The notes under the pieces were generated by a model. The model ran no database searches. It was not told where the DNA came from and worked only from the letters and a program-made list of their open reading frames with translations. The position numbers and the translations under genes were made by a program. From Chitinophagaceae bacterium (GTDB lineage: Bacteria; Bacteroidota; Bacteroidia; Chitinophagales; Chitinophagaceae), in the NCBI GenBank assembly GCA_016706055.1, contig JADJKL010000007.1, positions 124,001 to 188,000 on the forward strand: 64,000 nt of DNA. The letters run 5' to 3'. Shown here in pieces: positions 18,607 through 30,499 of the stretch. The stretch's first letter is position 1. Every line of letters begins with the position of its first letter.

Positions 18607-20103
18607 ATGAAGTTTAACAGTGCCCTCTTTTTATTTTTCGTTTTAATTTCTGGTTTTGCTTTTGCCCAGCCGTCGGTAACACAAATAAAAGCAGATGTAA
18701 AAAAACAGTTTCCTAAAGCTACCTTGATTGATGTAAGTGCAGCTGGTAAAACTACCAAAGAGCTTGAAAGCAGTGTATGGCAAACCATACACCGGCAAAA
18801 TGTAAATGTAACTGTGCCTGCTAATAATGCTAAATTCCCAAATGCTAAATGGATTTTTAGAGGTGCAGTAAAATATCAAAAAGCTGGTAGTGGTTTCTCT
18901 TTTGTAAAATTCAATCCCGGCGATGAACTATTAGAAGGAATGCCAGCACCTAACAAAGAAGAAATTCTTACTTTCCTAAATGCTAATAAAAGCGAAATCT
19001 TCACAAATAAATATTCCTACTTATCCGAGCCACAAGGTTTTGAATTAGTACCAACTGGAAAACTTGTTTGGTTAGACTTTGACAGAATACAATTGGAAGT
19101 AACTACAACGTATGAGAAAATAACAAGCACAATCTCTACTGAAAAAATAAAAGCAAAACTAAAAATAATTGTTTACGGTAAAGATGGAGGCAGTTGGACA
19201 AAAGCACAAACCACGGGAGGCAAAGAATTAGATTCTGAAGTTCTGCTTGAAAAGAAAAAATATTCTGTGGAAGAATTAGAAAAAATAAATTCCTGGGGCG
19301 ATCAAGTAGATTTAAAAGAAGCAATGGTCGCCTGGGCAAGAATAAAACCACTTACTGTTCCTGCCTTCAAAACAGTATTTGAAGCCGCCTCTTTTGTAAA
19401 TGATATATTGATAGAAGGTGATGATATGAAAGTAAGATCATTGATGTATTATATGTCGCCTTCTGATGCGTTTAAAGCACCAGAACGAAAAGTGTTTACC
19501 AGATATGGTAAAGAACGGTATGAAAAAATAATGAATGCGGCTGTAAATGGCGATTATTTATACAAAGAACAATATTGCTCATTAATCGATGTAAAAGAAT
19601 CTACCCAAAGCAGTGTGGATGTGTACAACAAAGACCGCAGCAGCTATTGCCGTTTTGAATTTGGATTAGAAAATAATGCGTGGAAACTAACAGGCGCAAC
19701 CATGTATGTATTGCAAGGTGAAGCTGGAACAAAATTAAAATCGTTACCCTGCACAAAAACTTCGTTAGGCACAGTAGAAAGAGGAACACAGCAAGAACTT
19801 AGCAAGCTAAAAGTAAAAGATCATGTATTGGCTTATTACGAAAGCGACAAGCTTTGGTATCCTGCCTTTTATCTTGGTTATGAAAACTACTATTACAACA
19901 TTCAATACTTCATGGATAATTCAAAAGGCAAGGTTAGAAAAATTGTACCTATGGAAATTCTTGCAGGAGATAAGGCTTTTGTAAAACTACAAGATGGTAG
20001 TTTAAAAGAAGTAACCATAAAATCGGTAAATGGTACAGATGTGGTAATTGATTTTAATGGTCAGAATACCAATTATAAAATGTCAGGCTTGTTTTTTAAA
20101 TAA
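18607..20103 (+). CDS. Exported protein with tandem Tudor-like C-terminal modules
   Basis: No named family recognised. 498 residues with a signal peptide (cleavage after FAFAQ). The N-terminal half (about 20-240) is mixed alpha/beta. A central alpha-helical and NTF2-like stretch follows (about 255-370). The last 120 residues look like two small beta-barrels of Tudor/Agenet type: VLAYYESDKLWYPAFYLG followed by FVKLQDGSLKEVTIKSVNG, ending in a GLFFK strand. The protein at 21812-22690 shares the last two thirds of this layout (VLAYNEENGFWQEATFLE), so they are paralogues. It leads a four-gene same-strand group of exported proteins lying between two two-component systems. The Tudor-like call is visual inference. 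Confidence 0.7.
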   Translation: MKFNSALFLFFVLISGFAFAQPSVTQIKADVKKQFPKATLIDVSAAGKTTKELESSVWQTIHRQNVNVTVPANNAKFPNAKWIFRGAVKYQKAGSGFSFVKFNPGDELLEGMPAPNKEEILTFLNANKSEIFTNKYSYLSEPQGFELVPTGKLVWLDFDRIQLEVTTTYEKITSTISTEKIKAKLKIIVYGKDGGSWTKAQTTGGKELDSEVLLEKKKYSVEELEKINSWGDQVDLKEAMVAWARIKPLTVPAFKTVFEAASFVNDILIEGDDMKVRSLMYYMSPSDAFKAPERKVFTRYGKERYEKIMNAAVNGDYLYKEQYCSLIDVKESTQSSVDVYNKDRSSYCRFEFGLENNAWKLTGATMYVLQGEAGTKLKSLPCTKTSLGTVERGTQQELSKLKVKDHVLAYYESDKLWYPAFYLGYENYYYNIQYFMDNSKGKVRKIVPMEILAGDKAFVKLQDGSLKEVTIKSVNGTDVVIDFNGQNTNYKMSGLFFK

Positions 20104-20148
20104 ATACGTAGGTTTCCATTATCAACCTAAAAATCAAAAAACTTAAAA

Positions 20149-20799
20149 ATGAAAAAGAGCAAAATACTACTAGCTATATGTGTCATGTTTTCAATTTCGT
20201 TTGTTGCCTGCAAGAATGAAAAGAAAAAGCCTGATGTGGTGGATGAAATGGTAGCCAAGTCAAAAGCCAAAACTTCAACCAATGCAGAGCAGGAAGCACC
20301 AACATCTAAAGAACTTAAATTAGGTGATAACAAACTTATCTATCTCTCCAATTATGCATTCGTTAAAAATGTAATAATGACTGAAAAAATAAATACCCCT
20401 GATAACAAAACAGTTGAAGCTGCATACTATGATCTTACCATTCCGAAGAGTATTGGTAAGATTGGTGTAAATTATAGCAAGCAAAAAGTAAAGCCATCCT
20501 TAGATGGAGCTATAAATGGATTGTTACAAGGTTATAAAAAATTGGATTACGTTGCCATATCAGATGAAAAACTAGAAGACATTTCAGATAAATTAGGACA
20601 TCATGCGAAAATGGGTTCTGGAAAAATGTCAATCAATACAACTGAAGATGGCTTATCAAATGGCGAGTTCATTTATATGGTATTGCAAAAGGGAAATGAG
20701 TTGCTTTTATTTCAAGGAATTTTTAAAAATGCAGGAACTGAACATGCAAAAAACTTTCAAGAGATGTTGGAAAATATAAAGCTCACTTCATCAAACTAA
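20149..20799 (+). CDS. Hypothetical lipoprotein
   Basis: 216 residues with a lipoprotein signal (lipobox SFVAC, Cys at about 21) followed by a Lys-rich linker, so probably anchored in a membrane. The mature part contains LKLGDNKLIYLSNYAFVKN and a repeated alternation of beta strands and Lys/Asp-rich turns, but no family I recognise. It is 45 nt behind the Tudor-like exported protein and 26 nt before an esterase gene on the same strand, which suggests one operon. Function unknown; co-function with neighbours is inferred from position only. Confidence 0.7.
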   Translation: MKKSKILLAICVMFSISFVACKNEKKKPDVVDEMVAKSKAKTSTNAEQEAPTSKELKLGDNKLIYLSNYAFVKNVIMTEKINTPDNKTVEAAYYDLTIPKSIGKIGVNYSKQKVKPSLDGAINGLLQGYKKLDYVAISDEKLEDISDKLGHHAKMGSGKMSINTTEDGLSNGEFIYMVLQKGNELLLFQGIFKNAGTEHAKNFQEMLENIKLTSSN

Positions 20800-20825
20800 C
20801 TAACATTAAATTATGCAATTAAATT

Positions 20826-21802
20826 ATGGTAAACTATAAATCACTTTATCTTCTACTAATTGCTGTAAGTAGTTTGCTTATGTTTCCGTTAAAGGCTTCA
20901 TCGCAATTTAAATGTCATAATCAATTTAGGATTACAAACCCAAAACTCAAAAACATACTTATAAACTCAAACGGTATTGAAAGAAGTTTTTTAGTTTATA
21001 TTCCCGCAGGTTACAAGGCAGGCCGACAAGGCAAAGTAGTTTTTATGTTTCATGGCGCAAGCCAGGATGGCATGAAGATGTTTAACAAAACCGAATGGAG
21101 TCAGAAAGCAGATACAGAAAAATTTCTTGTTATTTTTCCTAATTCGCTGTGCTATTTTTCATTGGACGACCAGGCGGTAAAAAGCCGATGGAATGATGGC
21201 AACTTAAAATTAAAAAAACATGTAACAGCAGCCGATGATGTACTTTTTTTTAATGACATGGTTCAATGGGTAAATAGGTATCGGGACTCTTTAGCCAAGT
21301 TTGAAACTACTCCTAACCCCACAAAAATTTCATCAGTGGATTTTCTAACGGCGCCTTTTTTTGCAGTAAACTAATGATGGAAGCTGCTGATAAAATAACT
21401 GCCGCAGGTGTAGTTTCTACTTTTATGCCTGCAACAACAATAACGCAGCCTGCACAACCAGTTCCCAGTATTATCATTTATGGTACCAATGACCAACATC
21501 TTTTAGATACATTGCATATCAACGCTCCACAGTTTCCTTCAACACCAAATAGTTTTGTCGCAACGCCACTTTTCAATCAACTTATTAGTTGGCATTTGCA
21601 ACGCAATCAATTAAACTCTACATTTACACAACAAGCAACAAACAGTAAATACAAGCTAATTTATAATCAGCCGAATAACGGGCAAGCCAATAATAGAAAA
21701 TATTTTGAGATACAGGTGTATAGAGGGCTTACCCATATTTACCCAGTGAATAACACAGTAAATGCAACAGATATCTTCAATCAATTTTTCAATAGCTATT
21801 AA
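20826..21802 (+). CDS. PHB-depolymerase-type esterase (frameshift near 21328-21330)
   Basis: Exported alpha/beta hydrolase of the polyhydroxybutyrate depolymerase/feruloyl esterase type (Pfam esterase_PHB). Signal peptide (cleavage after KASSQ); the fold opens with SFLVYIPAGY and VVFMFHGASQDG (oxyanion region, about 60-80), then TAADDVLFFNDMVQWV. The frame breaks at the T3 run 21328-21330. With one more T the sequence reads KIFISGFSNGAFFCSKLM, the expected GxSxG nucleophile elbow (Ser near residue 173), and continues to 21802 for about 325 residues. The C-terminal part includes IIIYGTNDQHLLDT (acid region) and GLTHIYP with the likely catalytic His. So the gene looks intact apart from one base. 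Substrate is unknown; secreted small-ester hydrolysis is the safe statement. Confidence 0.82.
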
Positions 21803-21811
21803 AGTGTTTTT

Positions 21812-22690
21812 ATGCGTCAATTAATTATTCTTCTTATACTTTGTAGTAGCTTAATTATGCCTTGTGTTGCACAATCAAACAACAGTGCAAAAGCTTCGTC
21901 ATTAAACAATATATATCAAGTATTTGATTTTGTACACAATGCTATGTACCTCGGAAGTGCTGAACCCAAGCAATCGCTGTCTAAAATTAAAGCAACACTC
22001 AGCAACAATTATTTTACCCAAAAAGATAGAAAGACATTAACTGTAGAAGGAGAAACGTTGATGACTAAACTGCAAAAGGCCTGGAGTATAGACAAAGAAA
22101 CCTACGACTTTCAATATTGCGGCTTCCCATCTGAACAAGCACAAACAGATAGCACCTATTGCTGGTATAATAAAATACAAAAGGATAGCAGTTTTTTAGA
22201 AATAAAAAAGGAGAACGGCCTATTTCGCATTGTAAAACTTGAAATAGGAATGACTGCTGTACCATCTGAAACGAAGTTGCTGCGAAGCTATGCTTGCGAC
22301 AACAGTTTGAAGAATGCAGTAATCAGAGGTAAGAGAGTAGGCATTATGCAACTAAAACCCAATACAACCGTATTAGCTTATAATGAAGAAAATGGGTTTT
22401 GGCAAGAAGCAACATTTTTAGAAAAATCTGATAGTTCATTCATTGTAGAATTCGCAGATGCTGTAAAAAAAGAAGTTGCCCAAATTGCACCTGCACTACT
22501 TCAAAAATATGACTGGGCTTTTGTTTTGGAAAACAATAAGCTGGTAAGAAAAATGATTTACTCAATCAGCGAAGAAACAGTTACTCTTTCGTCAGGAACC
22601 AATGCTATGCCTGTAAACAGAAAAGATTTATATTTTAAAATAAACAACTATCTGAAGGCAGATACAGATGCGTTACTATTTGTTCACTAG
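21812..22690 (+). CDS. Exported paralogue with tandem Tudor-like modules
   Basis: 292 residues with a signal peptide (cleavage after CVAQ). No named family. The layout matches the last two thirds of the protein at 18607-20103: a helical/NTF2-like part with a TYDFQYC strand (compare LYKEQYC in the other), then two putative small beta-barrels, LKPNTTVLAYNEENGFWQEATFLE and WAFVLENNKLVRKMIYSISEE, ending in a DLYFK strand. It lies 9 nt behind the esterase, the last of the four-gene exported group, and 63 nt before a histidine kinase gene. I infer a shared binding role for the two paralogues; nothing here identifies the ligand. Confidence 0.7.
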   Translation: MRQLIILLILCSSLIMPCVAQSNNSAKASSLNNIYQVFDFVHNAMYLGSAEPKQSLSKIKATLSNNYFTQKDRKTLTVEGETLMTKLQKAWSIDKETYDFQYCGFPSEQAQTDSTYCWYNKIQKDSSFLEIKKENGLFRIVKLEIGMTAVPSETKLLRSYACDNSLKNAVIRGKRVGIMQLKPNTTVLAYNEENGFWQEATFLEKSDSSFIVEFADAVKKEVAQIAPALLQKYDWAFVLENNKLVRKMIYSISEETVTLSSGTNAMPVNRKDLYFKINNYLKADTDALLFVH

Positions 22691-22753
22691 TAAATTGCAC
22701 TTTACAAAACTTTTGTAATCGCAAACATTAAAAATTATTATTTTCATCCGCTA

Positions 22754-24540
22754 ATGATAAAACACATCCACTACTACTGCATTCTCTTTTTACTTCTTTA
22801 TTTTATACCGGCTGCCAATGCACAGGATAAGAAAAAGATTGATAGCTTATTGCAGGTATTGGAAAATCCCAAGTTAGACACCGCAACAGTTTATGCATAT
22901 TGCTCTCTTTCTTCAGAATTAGTAGGAGTAGATAATCAAAAAGCCAATGACTATGCAAAAAAGGACTAGATGTTTCCAATAGCATCAACAACAAAAGTAT
23001 GCAGGCCTGGGCAACACATGTACTAGGTGAGAGCTATGATTTTTTGGGCAAAGCGGATAGTGCACTTATCTATTTCGAAAAATCAATAGAAATTAAAAGA
23101 ACATTAAACGATGTAGATGGAGAAGCTTCTTCCAACATCGGTATTGGGATGCTGTATTTTTATCAAAAAGATTTAAGCAAAGCTGAAAGCTATTTCAATA
23201 ATGCACTAACACTTTATACCAAGGTAAATAATGAAAAGCGAATGGGTGCAGCACTCAATAATCTTGGTGCGGTGTACAGAAATCAACATCAATACGACAA
23301 AGCCATTCAAACCTATAACCATGCATACGATTTAAAAGTAAAAACAAACGACTCAGTTGGTATGTTTAATGCACTGGCCAATCTGGGTACTGCTTATCAA
23401 TATTTAAAACAATATGATAAGGCAGAAAAATATTTATTGCAAAGCCAGGAATTACAACAAAAAATAAAATCCAAAAACAACCAGATTACAAACTTTGCTG
23501 CACTTGCCCAACTAAAAATGGAACAAGGAAAATATGCAGAAAGTAAAAAATATCTGGATCAGGGAGTTGAAGTAGGAAAAACTTTAGATCAGCCACATGA
23601 AATGATGGAAATCTATCAGGTTTATGCGGCATTAGATACGTTGACCAACGATTATAAATCAGCCTATCAACACTTACGTCTGCAAAATGATTTTCAGAAA
23701 AAAATTACGCAGGCAGATCGACAAAAAGAGATGGATAAGCTGGAAGTGATTTATCAAACCAAAGAAAAGGAAAAAGAAATTCAACTTAGCAAAACAACCA
23801 TTCAAAATAGAAATAAAACCCTTTGGATTGTAAGTGGTATCTCTGCGCTGCTATTATTATTGGCATTCTGGTTGTTTTGGTTAAGAAGCAAGTTGCATAA
23901 ATCCAATAATCGATTAAATAGTCTTGTAAAAGAAAAAGAAGATCTGGTAAAAGAAATTCATCACCGTGTTAAAAACAATTTACAAGTTATTAGCAGTTTG
24001 TTGAATATGCATGTTCGCAAAGTACAGGACCCACAATCTAAAAAGATTTTTGATGATGGTATTTCCCGTATTCAGGCCATGTCGCTTATTCATCAAAACA
24101 TTTACAGTCATTCCAGTCTGCAAGAATTACAACCTAAGGAATACGTTGAAAAACTAATACAACAACTCTTTATTACTTATCAAATTCCTGACAAGTCGGT
24201 ACAAATTAATACCAGCATTGCAGAAATGAATATGGATATCGAGAAGTTAATGAGCCTCGGTCTGATACTAAATGAAATTCTTTCTAATGCATTTAAATAT
24301 GCTTTCAACGGCAGTAAAACCGGCACCATAGATATATTAATGCATCCAATAAAAGATGATCAGGTAGAACTTATAGTAAAAGATAGTGGCAGCGGTATCA
24401 GTATACAAATGATAGATGCACCAGGCGATTCGTTGGGAATGCGGCTCATACAAGCATTTAGCGATAAGCTAAACGCCACACTAAGCATTGGTAACGTAAG
24501 CGGAACAGTTTATAAACTTACTTTCGATCCAACAAGATGA
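22754..24540 (+). CDS. TPR sensor histidine kinase, HisKA_2 type (frameshift near 22962)
   Basis: Membrane sensor kinase, about 595 residues after repair. Signal peptide or anchor (cleavage after ANAQ); tetratricopeptide repeats (about 75-340) such as YFEKSIEIKRTLND, LNNLGAVYRNQHQYDKAIQTY and KYLLQSQELQQK; a coiled coil; one membrane helix (about 358-378, IVSGISALLLLLAFWLFWL); then a HisKA_2 box EIHHRVKNNLQVISSLL (His near 402) and an HATPase with LILNEILSNAFKYAF and a DSGSGIS motif. The break is in the A run at 22960-22965: one more A turns a TAG into KKGLDVSNS and joins the parts. The downstream response regulator overlaps the stop by 4 bases, so they are a cotranslated pair. Confidence 0.88.
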
Positions 24541-25145
24541 TGGATGCACTCAATATATTAATTCTGGAAGATGAGCCCATTATTGCAATGGACTTAAAAG
24601 ATTTTTGTATTGAGTTAGGGCATAATGTGGTAGCTGTTTGTTACAACTATACACAAGCTCTTCAGCAAGCCGAACTTCGCAATCCTAATTTTGCTTTGGT
24701 AGATATTCGTATTGGTGACAAGGACGATGGCATCACATTTGGGAAAAAACTAACGGAGGAATTTGGTATTCCTTTTATTTACATTACTTCTTTTTTCGAT
24801 GATAATACATTGAGCCAGGCGAAAAGCACTTTCCCTTCTGGCTATCTGGTAAAACCAATTAGCCGTGGCGGACTTACGGCAGCCATACAAGTAGGTGCTT
24901 CTAATTTTAGTAAATGGCAACCTAATACGCAAAGCCTTACTGAAAAAATGAAAAAGATAAGTAACGCTACGCTTACCAATAGAGAAGTAGAAACCATTCA
25001 ACATCTGATGCAAGGGAAAACTAACCATGAAATTGCCGAGTCGCAATTTGTAACCATCAACACGGTGAAAACGCATCTTAAAAACATTTACCTCAAGTTT
25101 GATGTAGAAAGCCGAGGCCAATTAATTGTACTGCTGAATAAATAA
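24537..25145 (+). CDS. Response regulator, receiver plus LuxR-type HTH
   Basis: 202 residues. The receiver has the acidic cluster in LNILILEDEPII, the acceptor Asp in FALVDIRIGD (about residue 59), Thr/Ser in YITSFFDD and Lys in YLVKPISR. A LuxR helix-turn-helix follows (LTNREVETIQHLMQGKTNHEIAE, TVKTHLKNIYLKFDVESR, about 145-195). The ATG overlaps the kinase stop codon (ATGATGG), showing translational coupling. Kinases with HisKA_2 and an external LuxR-type regulator are common in this phylum. Its targets may include the exported four-gene group just upstream, but there is no direct evidence. Confidence 0.9.
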   Translation: MMDALNILILEDEPIIAMDLKDFCIELGHNVVAVCYNYTQALQQAELRNPNFALVDIRIGDKDDGITFGKKLTEEFGIPFIYITSFFDDNTLSQAKSTFPSGYLVKPISRGGLTAAIQVGASNFSKWQPNTQSLTEKMKKISNATLTNREVETIQHLMQGKTNHEIAESQFVTINTVKTHLKNIYLKFDVESRGQLIVLLNK

Positions 25146-25631
25146 TTAAGCTTTATCCGCAGCCATATTTTTTAAAAGGATAGTTTCAAAACTTTTGAAC
25201 TCTTGCTCCGATGAAAAACCAGTTCCCTGAATATAAAAAGATTTAAAGCTTTTGTACTTCGCTTTTACTTCTAGTATTTCTCCATTCATTTTATTACCGA
25301 TATTTTTTGCAGATGCAATATCAGTATACTTTGCCTGTACTAAAGCATCCTTGCCTATTGGAAATTGCAAATACTCATCCGTTAACTCTAATTGATGAGG
25401 ATTATTCTTAGAAGCATTTGATTTCAGTTTCAATATTAGTGCGGCTACCAGAAAGAGAGCCGTTATTACAAGTCCGCCAACTAGTAAAGTGCCGTTGGAT
25501 ATGGTGTACCTTCTTGCATGTAATTCAAAAGGAGGAATAATAGCACCAGCAAGTGCAACCAAAGCAAAGAAGCCTGTTACTCCCCAAAGGTTTTTATTAA
25601 AAGGAAGATGATAATGATAAGTACTTGTCAT
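25146..25631 (-). CDS. Small membrane protein with PH-like domain
   Basis: 161 residues with two membrane helices (about 15-35 and 48-68) and a C-terminal cytoplasmic beta-rich part (QLELTDEYLQFPIG, ILEVKAKYKSFKSFYIQ, about 80-155), similar in layout to bacterial PH (bPH2-like) membrane proteins. No specific family assigned. Its stop codon directly abuts the stop of the convergent response regulator (25145/25146). Function unknown. Confidence 0.65.
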   Translation of the reverse strand: MTSTYHYHLPFNKNLWGVTGFFALVALAGAIIPPFELHARRYTISNGTLLVGGLVITALFLVAALILKLKSNASKNNPHQLELTDEYLQFPIGKDALVQAKYTDIASAKNIGNKMNGEILEVKAKYKSFKSFYIQGTGFSSEQEFKSFETILLKNMAADKA

Positions 25632-25835
25632 AAAATTACTTTGTGGCTAAATTAATGCAGAGGCTCCATATCAATGTCACCCTTATGAGTGATTTTGTAA
25701 ATAGTTGATAATTATAATGCAGGGCTTATTTGCGTAAATTCTTGTTAGCACTCAAAAGAAAACTGTACAAAGAGTTGCGTATATTTATGTGTTGTGCACA
25801 AGTATAACAAAGAATAAAAATTCAAACCGAGAGAT

Positions 25836-26321
25836 ATGTATAAAACATTTTTAACAATACTAACTTCACTTTTACTATTCTGTAGTTGCCAATCAACAGA
25901 TAAGAATTCAGTTTTAGAGAAAAACAAAGAAGTTGTTTTAGAGTATCACAAAGTCTGGAATGAAGGCAAATTTGAAAATTTAAATGATATACTAACTTCA
26001 GACTTTGTTTGTCATTATTTAACAAGTGAAGAATGGACAGGTATTGAAGATGCTAAAAAAGCAATTTCGGACTGGAGAACACTTTTTCCAGATTGGAACG
26101 AAGAAATAGTTGATATCATTCAAGAAAAAGATAAAGTCGTAACTCGTTATAAAGCGACAGCAACTCATACAAGAACTTACGAAGGAATTGATTCGACAGG
26201 AGCTAAAATTGAAATATACGAGGTTTCTATTTATCGGATAAGTAATGGTAAAATAGCTGAACAATGGTGCTTTCCTGATGATCCAAGTATAAAAACACAA
26301 ATTCTCAATTTTAAGGAATAA
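25836..26321 (+). CDS. NTF2-like/SnoaL ester-cyclase family lipoprotein
   Basis: 161 residues. Lipoprotein signal (lipobox LLFCSC), then a SnoaL-like NTF2 fold: NKEVVLEYHKVWNEGKFENLNDILTSDF, a GIEDAKKAI helix, FPDWNEEIVDII, and a final VSIYRISNGKIAEQW strand, the standard order of the ester-cyclase branch. The Cys-containing signal and the fold are clear; the substrate is not. It is a single gene. An imperfect 180-bp inverted repeat resembling an integron attC site starts 12 nt after the stop, so the gene could be a former mobile cassette. Its own promoter could not be pinned down in the AT-rich stretch 25632-25835. Confidence 0.8.
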   Translation: MYKTFLTILTSLLLFCSCQSTDKNSVLEKNKEVVLEYHKVWNEGKFENLNDILTSDFVCHYLTSEEWTGIEDAKKAISDWRTLFPDWNEEIVDIIQEKDKVVTRYKATATHTRTYEGIDSTGAKIEIYEVSIYRISNGKIAEQWCFPDDPSIKTQILNFKE

Positions 26322-26332
26322 TAGAAACCTGT

Positions 26333-26518
26333 ACAACAATGTATTGCCCATAGTTGGCCGGCAAATTGACGCAATCAGACTTTGTTCCAGCGAAAGAATA
26401 TCTATTAGGCTTTTGAATATTTTTTCAAACATTAGTAATTACATTGTACTTCGGTTGCTGGGCTGGAAGTTCAATGAATGCTCAACCATCGGTAATACGT
26501 AACGTTGTTAAATTTTTT
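26333..26518 (+). repeat. Imperfect inverted repeat, attC-like
   Basis: The outer arms pair: 26333-26361 (ACAACAATGTATTGCCCATA, then GTTG) with the complement of 26484-26518 (CAACCATCGGTAATACG, TAACGTTGTTAAAT). The right end carries GTTAAAT, which fits the attC core GTTRRRY; the left end, GTACAAC, fits RYYYAAC except for one base. Length of about 185 bases, the placement right behind a single short ORF, and the imperfect arms match the cassette recombination site pattern. No integrase gene is in the window. The rest of 26322-26579 shows nothing else. Confidence 0.4.
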
Positions 26519-26579
26519 CCCCTTCAGTTCTCTTCTCCACCCTAAAGCTTTACTTTCACTCCTCATTTTTAATTAGGTA

Positions 26580-27363
26580 ATGCAGATGAAATCCTTTCGC
26601 TATATAATTATTCCTTTTTTATTATTATTCTTGTTTCAACAAACTCATGCACAGGCAGAACTGAAAACAGATTTTGAACAAGCTGTTAAACTACTGCAAG
26701 CCAAAGATTATTTGCAGGCAGAAAAAGGCATTTACTGATTTGCTCACAAAAGCTACAGACGATGGCTTAAAAAAATATTGCTATATCTATCGTTCAATGG
26801 CTTACAACGGTCTTGCCAATTATAAAAACTCCGTTGCAGATATGAACAAAGCCATTGCATTGGATCCCGCAGACCTTGCTTCTTATACCGATCGGGGAAA
26901 AGCAAAAGCATTTGCCAAAGATTTTAATAGCGCAAGACAGGATTTTCTTTTCATTCTTACAAAAGATACTACCGGCAAACAGGCCCAGGCTGCTTTTTAT
27001 TTTTTGGGTAAGATTGCTTATCAGCAAAATTATTTTCAGCAATCTGTTCTTTACTACGATAAGTATGTTGCCCTCGATTCTACTGATGCTGAAGTGTACT
27101 TCAACCGTGGTGCAGCAAAAGATATGTTGATGGATGCAGCAGGTTCCATCAGCGATTATACAAGAGCTATTCACTACAAACCCAATTATATGGAAGCCTA
27201 TGCCAATAGGGGTGTGGCAAAAATTAATTTGCTTTCGAAAAAGGGAAATGTGATTCCTGTAAAAAATCAAACAATAGATGCCTGTGCAGATTTAAAAAGA
27301 GCAAAACAATTGGGTGATGATACCGTTGATGATATGATTTTTATTCATTGCACTAGCAAATAA
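26580..27363 (+). CDS. Exported TPR protein (frameshift near 26722-26726)
   Basis: About 260 residues after repair. ATG at 26580 or 26586, signal peptide (cleavage after THAQ), then tetratricopeptide repeats: FEQAVKLLQAKDYLQAEKAF, NYKNSVADMNKAIALDPADL, SVLYYDKYVALDSTDAEVY and SISDYTRAIHYKPNYMEAYANRG. The frame breaks in the A5 run at 26722-26726. Removing one A gives LQAEKAFTDLLTKATDDG and joins both parts, so here the error is an insertion. TPR proteins scaffold protein-protein contacts; the partner is unknown. It converges with katG at a shared terminator. Confidence 0.78.
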
Positions 27364-27409
27364 AAAATCTCTGCCGTATTTCGTTTCCCGACAAACCATA
27401 AAAAATAAA

Positions 27410-27437
27410 AGAGGCAGCTCAATATGAGCCGCCTCTT
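27410..27437. terminator. Bidirectional terminator between TPR gene and katG
   Basis: Stem AGAGGCAGCTCA / TGAGCCGCCTCT around a small loop, with T-rich sequence to the right (CTTACTTTATAAATTTATTT) and A-rich sequence to the left (TAAAAAATAAAA), so both convergent transcripts can end here. Confidence 0.8.
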
Positions 27438-27457
27438 ACTTTATAAATTTATTTATA

Positions 27458-29719
<2,262 letters not shown>

Positions 29720-29929
29720 TTACTTGATGATAATTTTAAAATTGATTTATACTATTGCGGCAATTTAAAGAATAATCATTACTTAAAAAGTGACAATTAA
29801 CACAAAACAAATATATAATATGCCACTACGCCGTTATATATACAAAATCAACAATAACATTTAAAGATTGTTTGTCTGATGCGAATATTTTTTACATTCA
29901 CCTGACCAATTAACAATCAGCAGGTATTA

Positions 29930-30469
29930 ATGCTAACCGAAGTACAATTTGAACAACTATACAACGAACATCAAAAAATCGTTTATAACTTATGTCTTAA
30001 CTATGTACTGAATCCTGAAGATGCACAGGATGTTACACAAGAGGTGTTTGTGAAAGTGTATCAGCGTTTTCATCAATACAATTCTGCTTCAGCATCAATT
30101 AAAACATGGATTTGCCAGATAGCCATCAATCAGAGCCTTGATTTCTTAAAAGCTAAAAAAACAAATAAGCGTTTCGGGTTTCTTACATCATTTTTTAATC
30201 CAGAAACCAACGAACCAATCGAAGCAGCTTTACATATCAACCATCCGGGAATTGTTGCAGAAGATAAAGAAGGGTTCGACAACTTATTAAGTATCATTTA
30301 CACACTACCGGATAATCAGAAAACAGCCATCATCTTAACCAAAATAGAAGACCGTTCCCAAAAAGAGGTGGCGGAAATCATGAATACCAGTGTGAAAGCG
30401 GTAGAATCGCTTTTACAAAGGGCAAAACAAAGTATTGCAAAAAAATTAACAGATACCGAAGGATTATAA
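29930..30469 (+). CDS. ECF-type RNA polymerase sigma factor
   Basis: 179 residues. Sigma region 2 is NLCLNYVLNPEDAQDVTQEVFVKVYQRF (about 18-48), with the following IKTWICQIAINQSLDFLKAK helix. Sigma region 4 is IYTLPDNQKTAIILTKIEDRSQKEVAEIM and VKAVESLLQRAKQSIAKKL (about 122-172). This is the extracytoplasmic-function type used to switch on a small regulon after release from an anti-sigma factor. A small membrane protein and a periplasmic Spy/CnrX-like protein follow on the same strand in a tight operon, as in CnrYXH-type metal or envelope stress systems. Confidence 0.92.
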   Translation: MLTEVQFEQLYNEHQKIVYNLCLNYVLNPEDAQDVTQEVFVKVYQRFHQYNSASASIKTWICQIAINQSLDFLKAKKTNKRFGFLTSFFNPETNEPIEAALHINHPGIVAEDKEGFDNLLSIIYTLPDNQKTAIILTKIEDRSQKEVAEIMNTSVKAVESLLQRAKQSIAKKLTDTEGL

Positions 30470-30499
30470 ACCATCTGTCGTATAACTAAACAGAAAGTT

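Noticed and set aside
22960..22965. Programmed frameshift in the TPR kinase
   Set aside because: There is no slippery heptamer with a following stimulator, and similar breaks hit many unrelated genes, so error is simpler.
25792..25801. TTGTGCACAA palindrome before the NTF2-like lipoprotein gene
   Set aside because: A 10-bp palindrome is expected by chance at this scale and it has no second copy or promoter relation that I can see.
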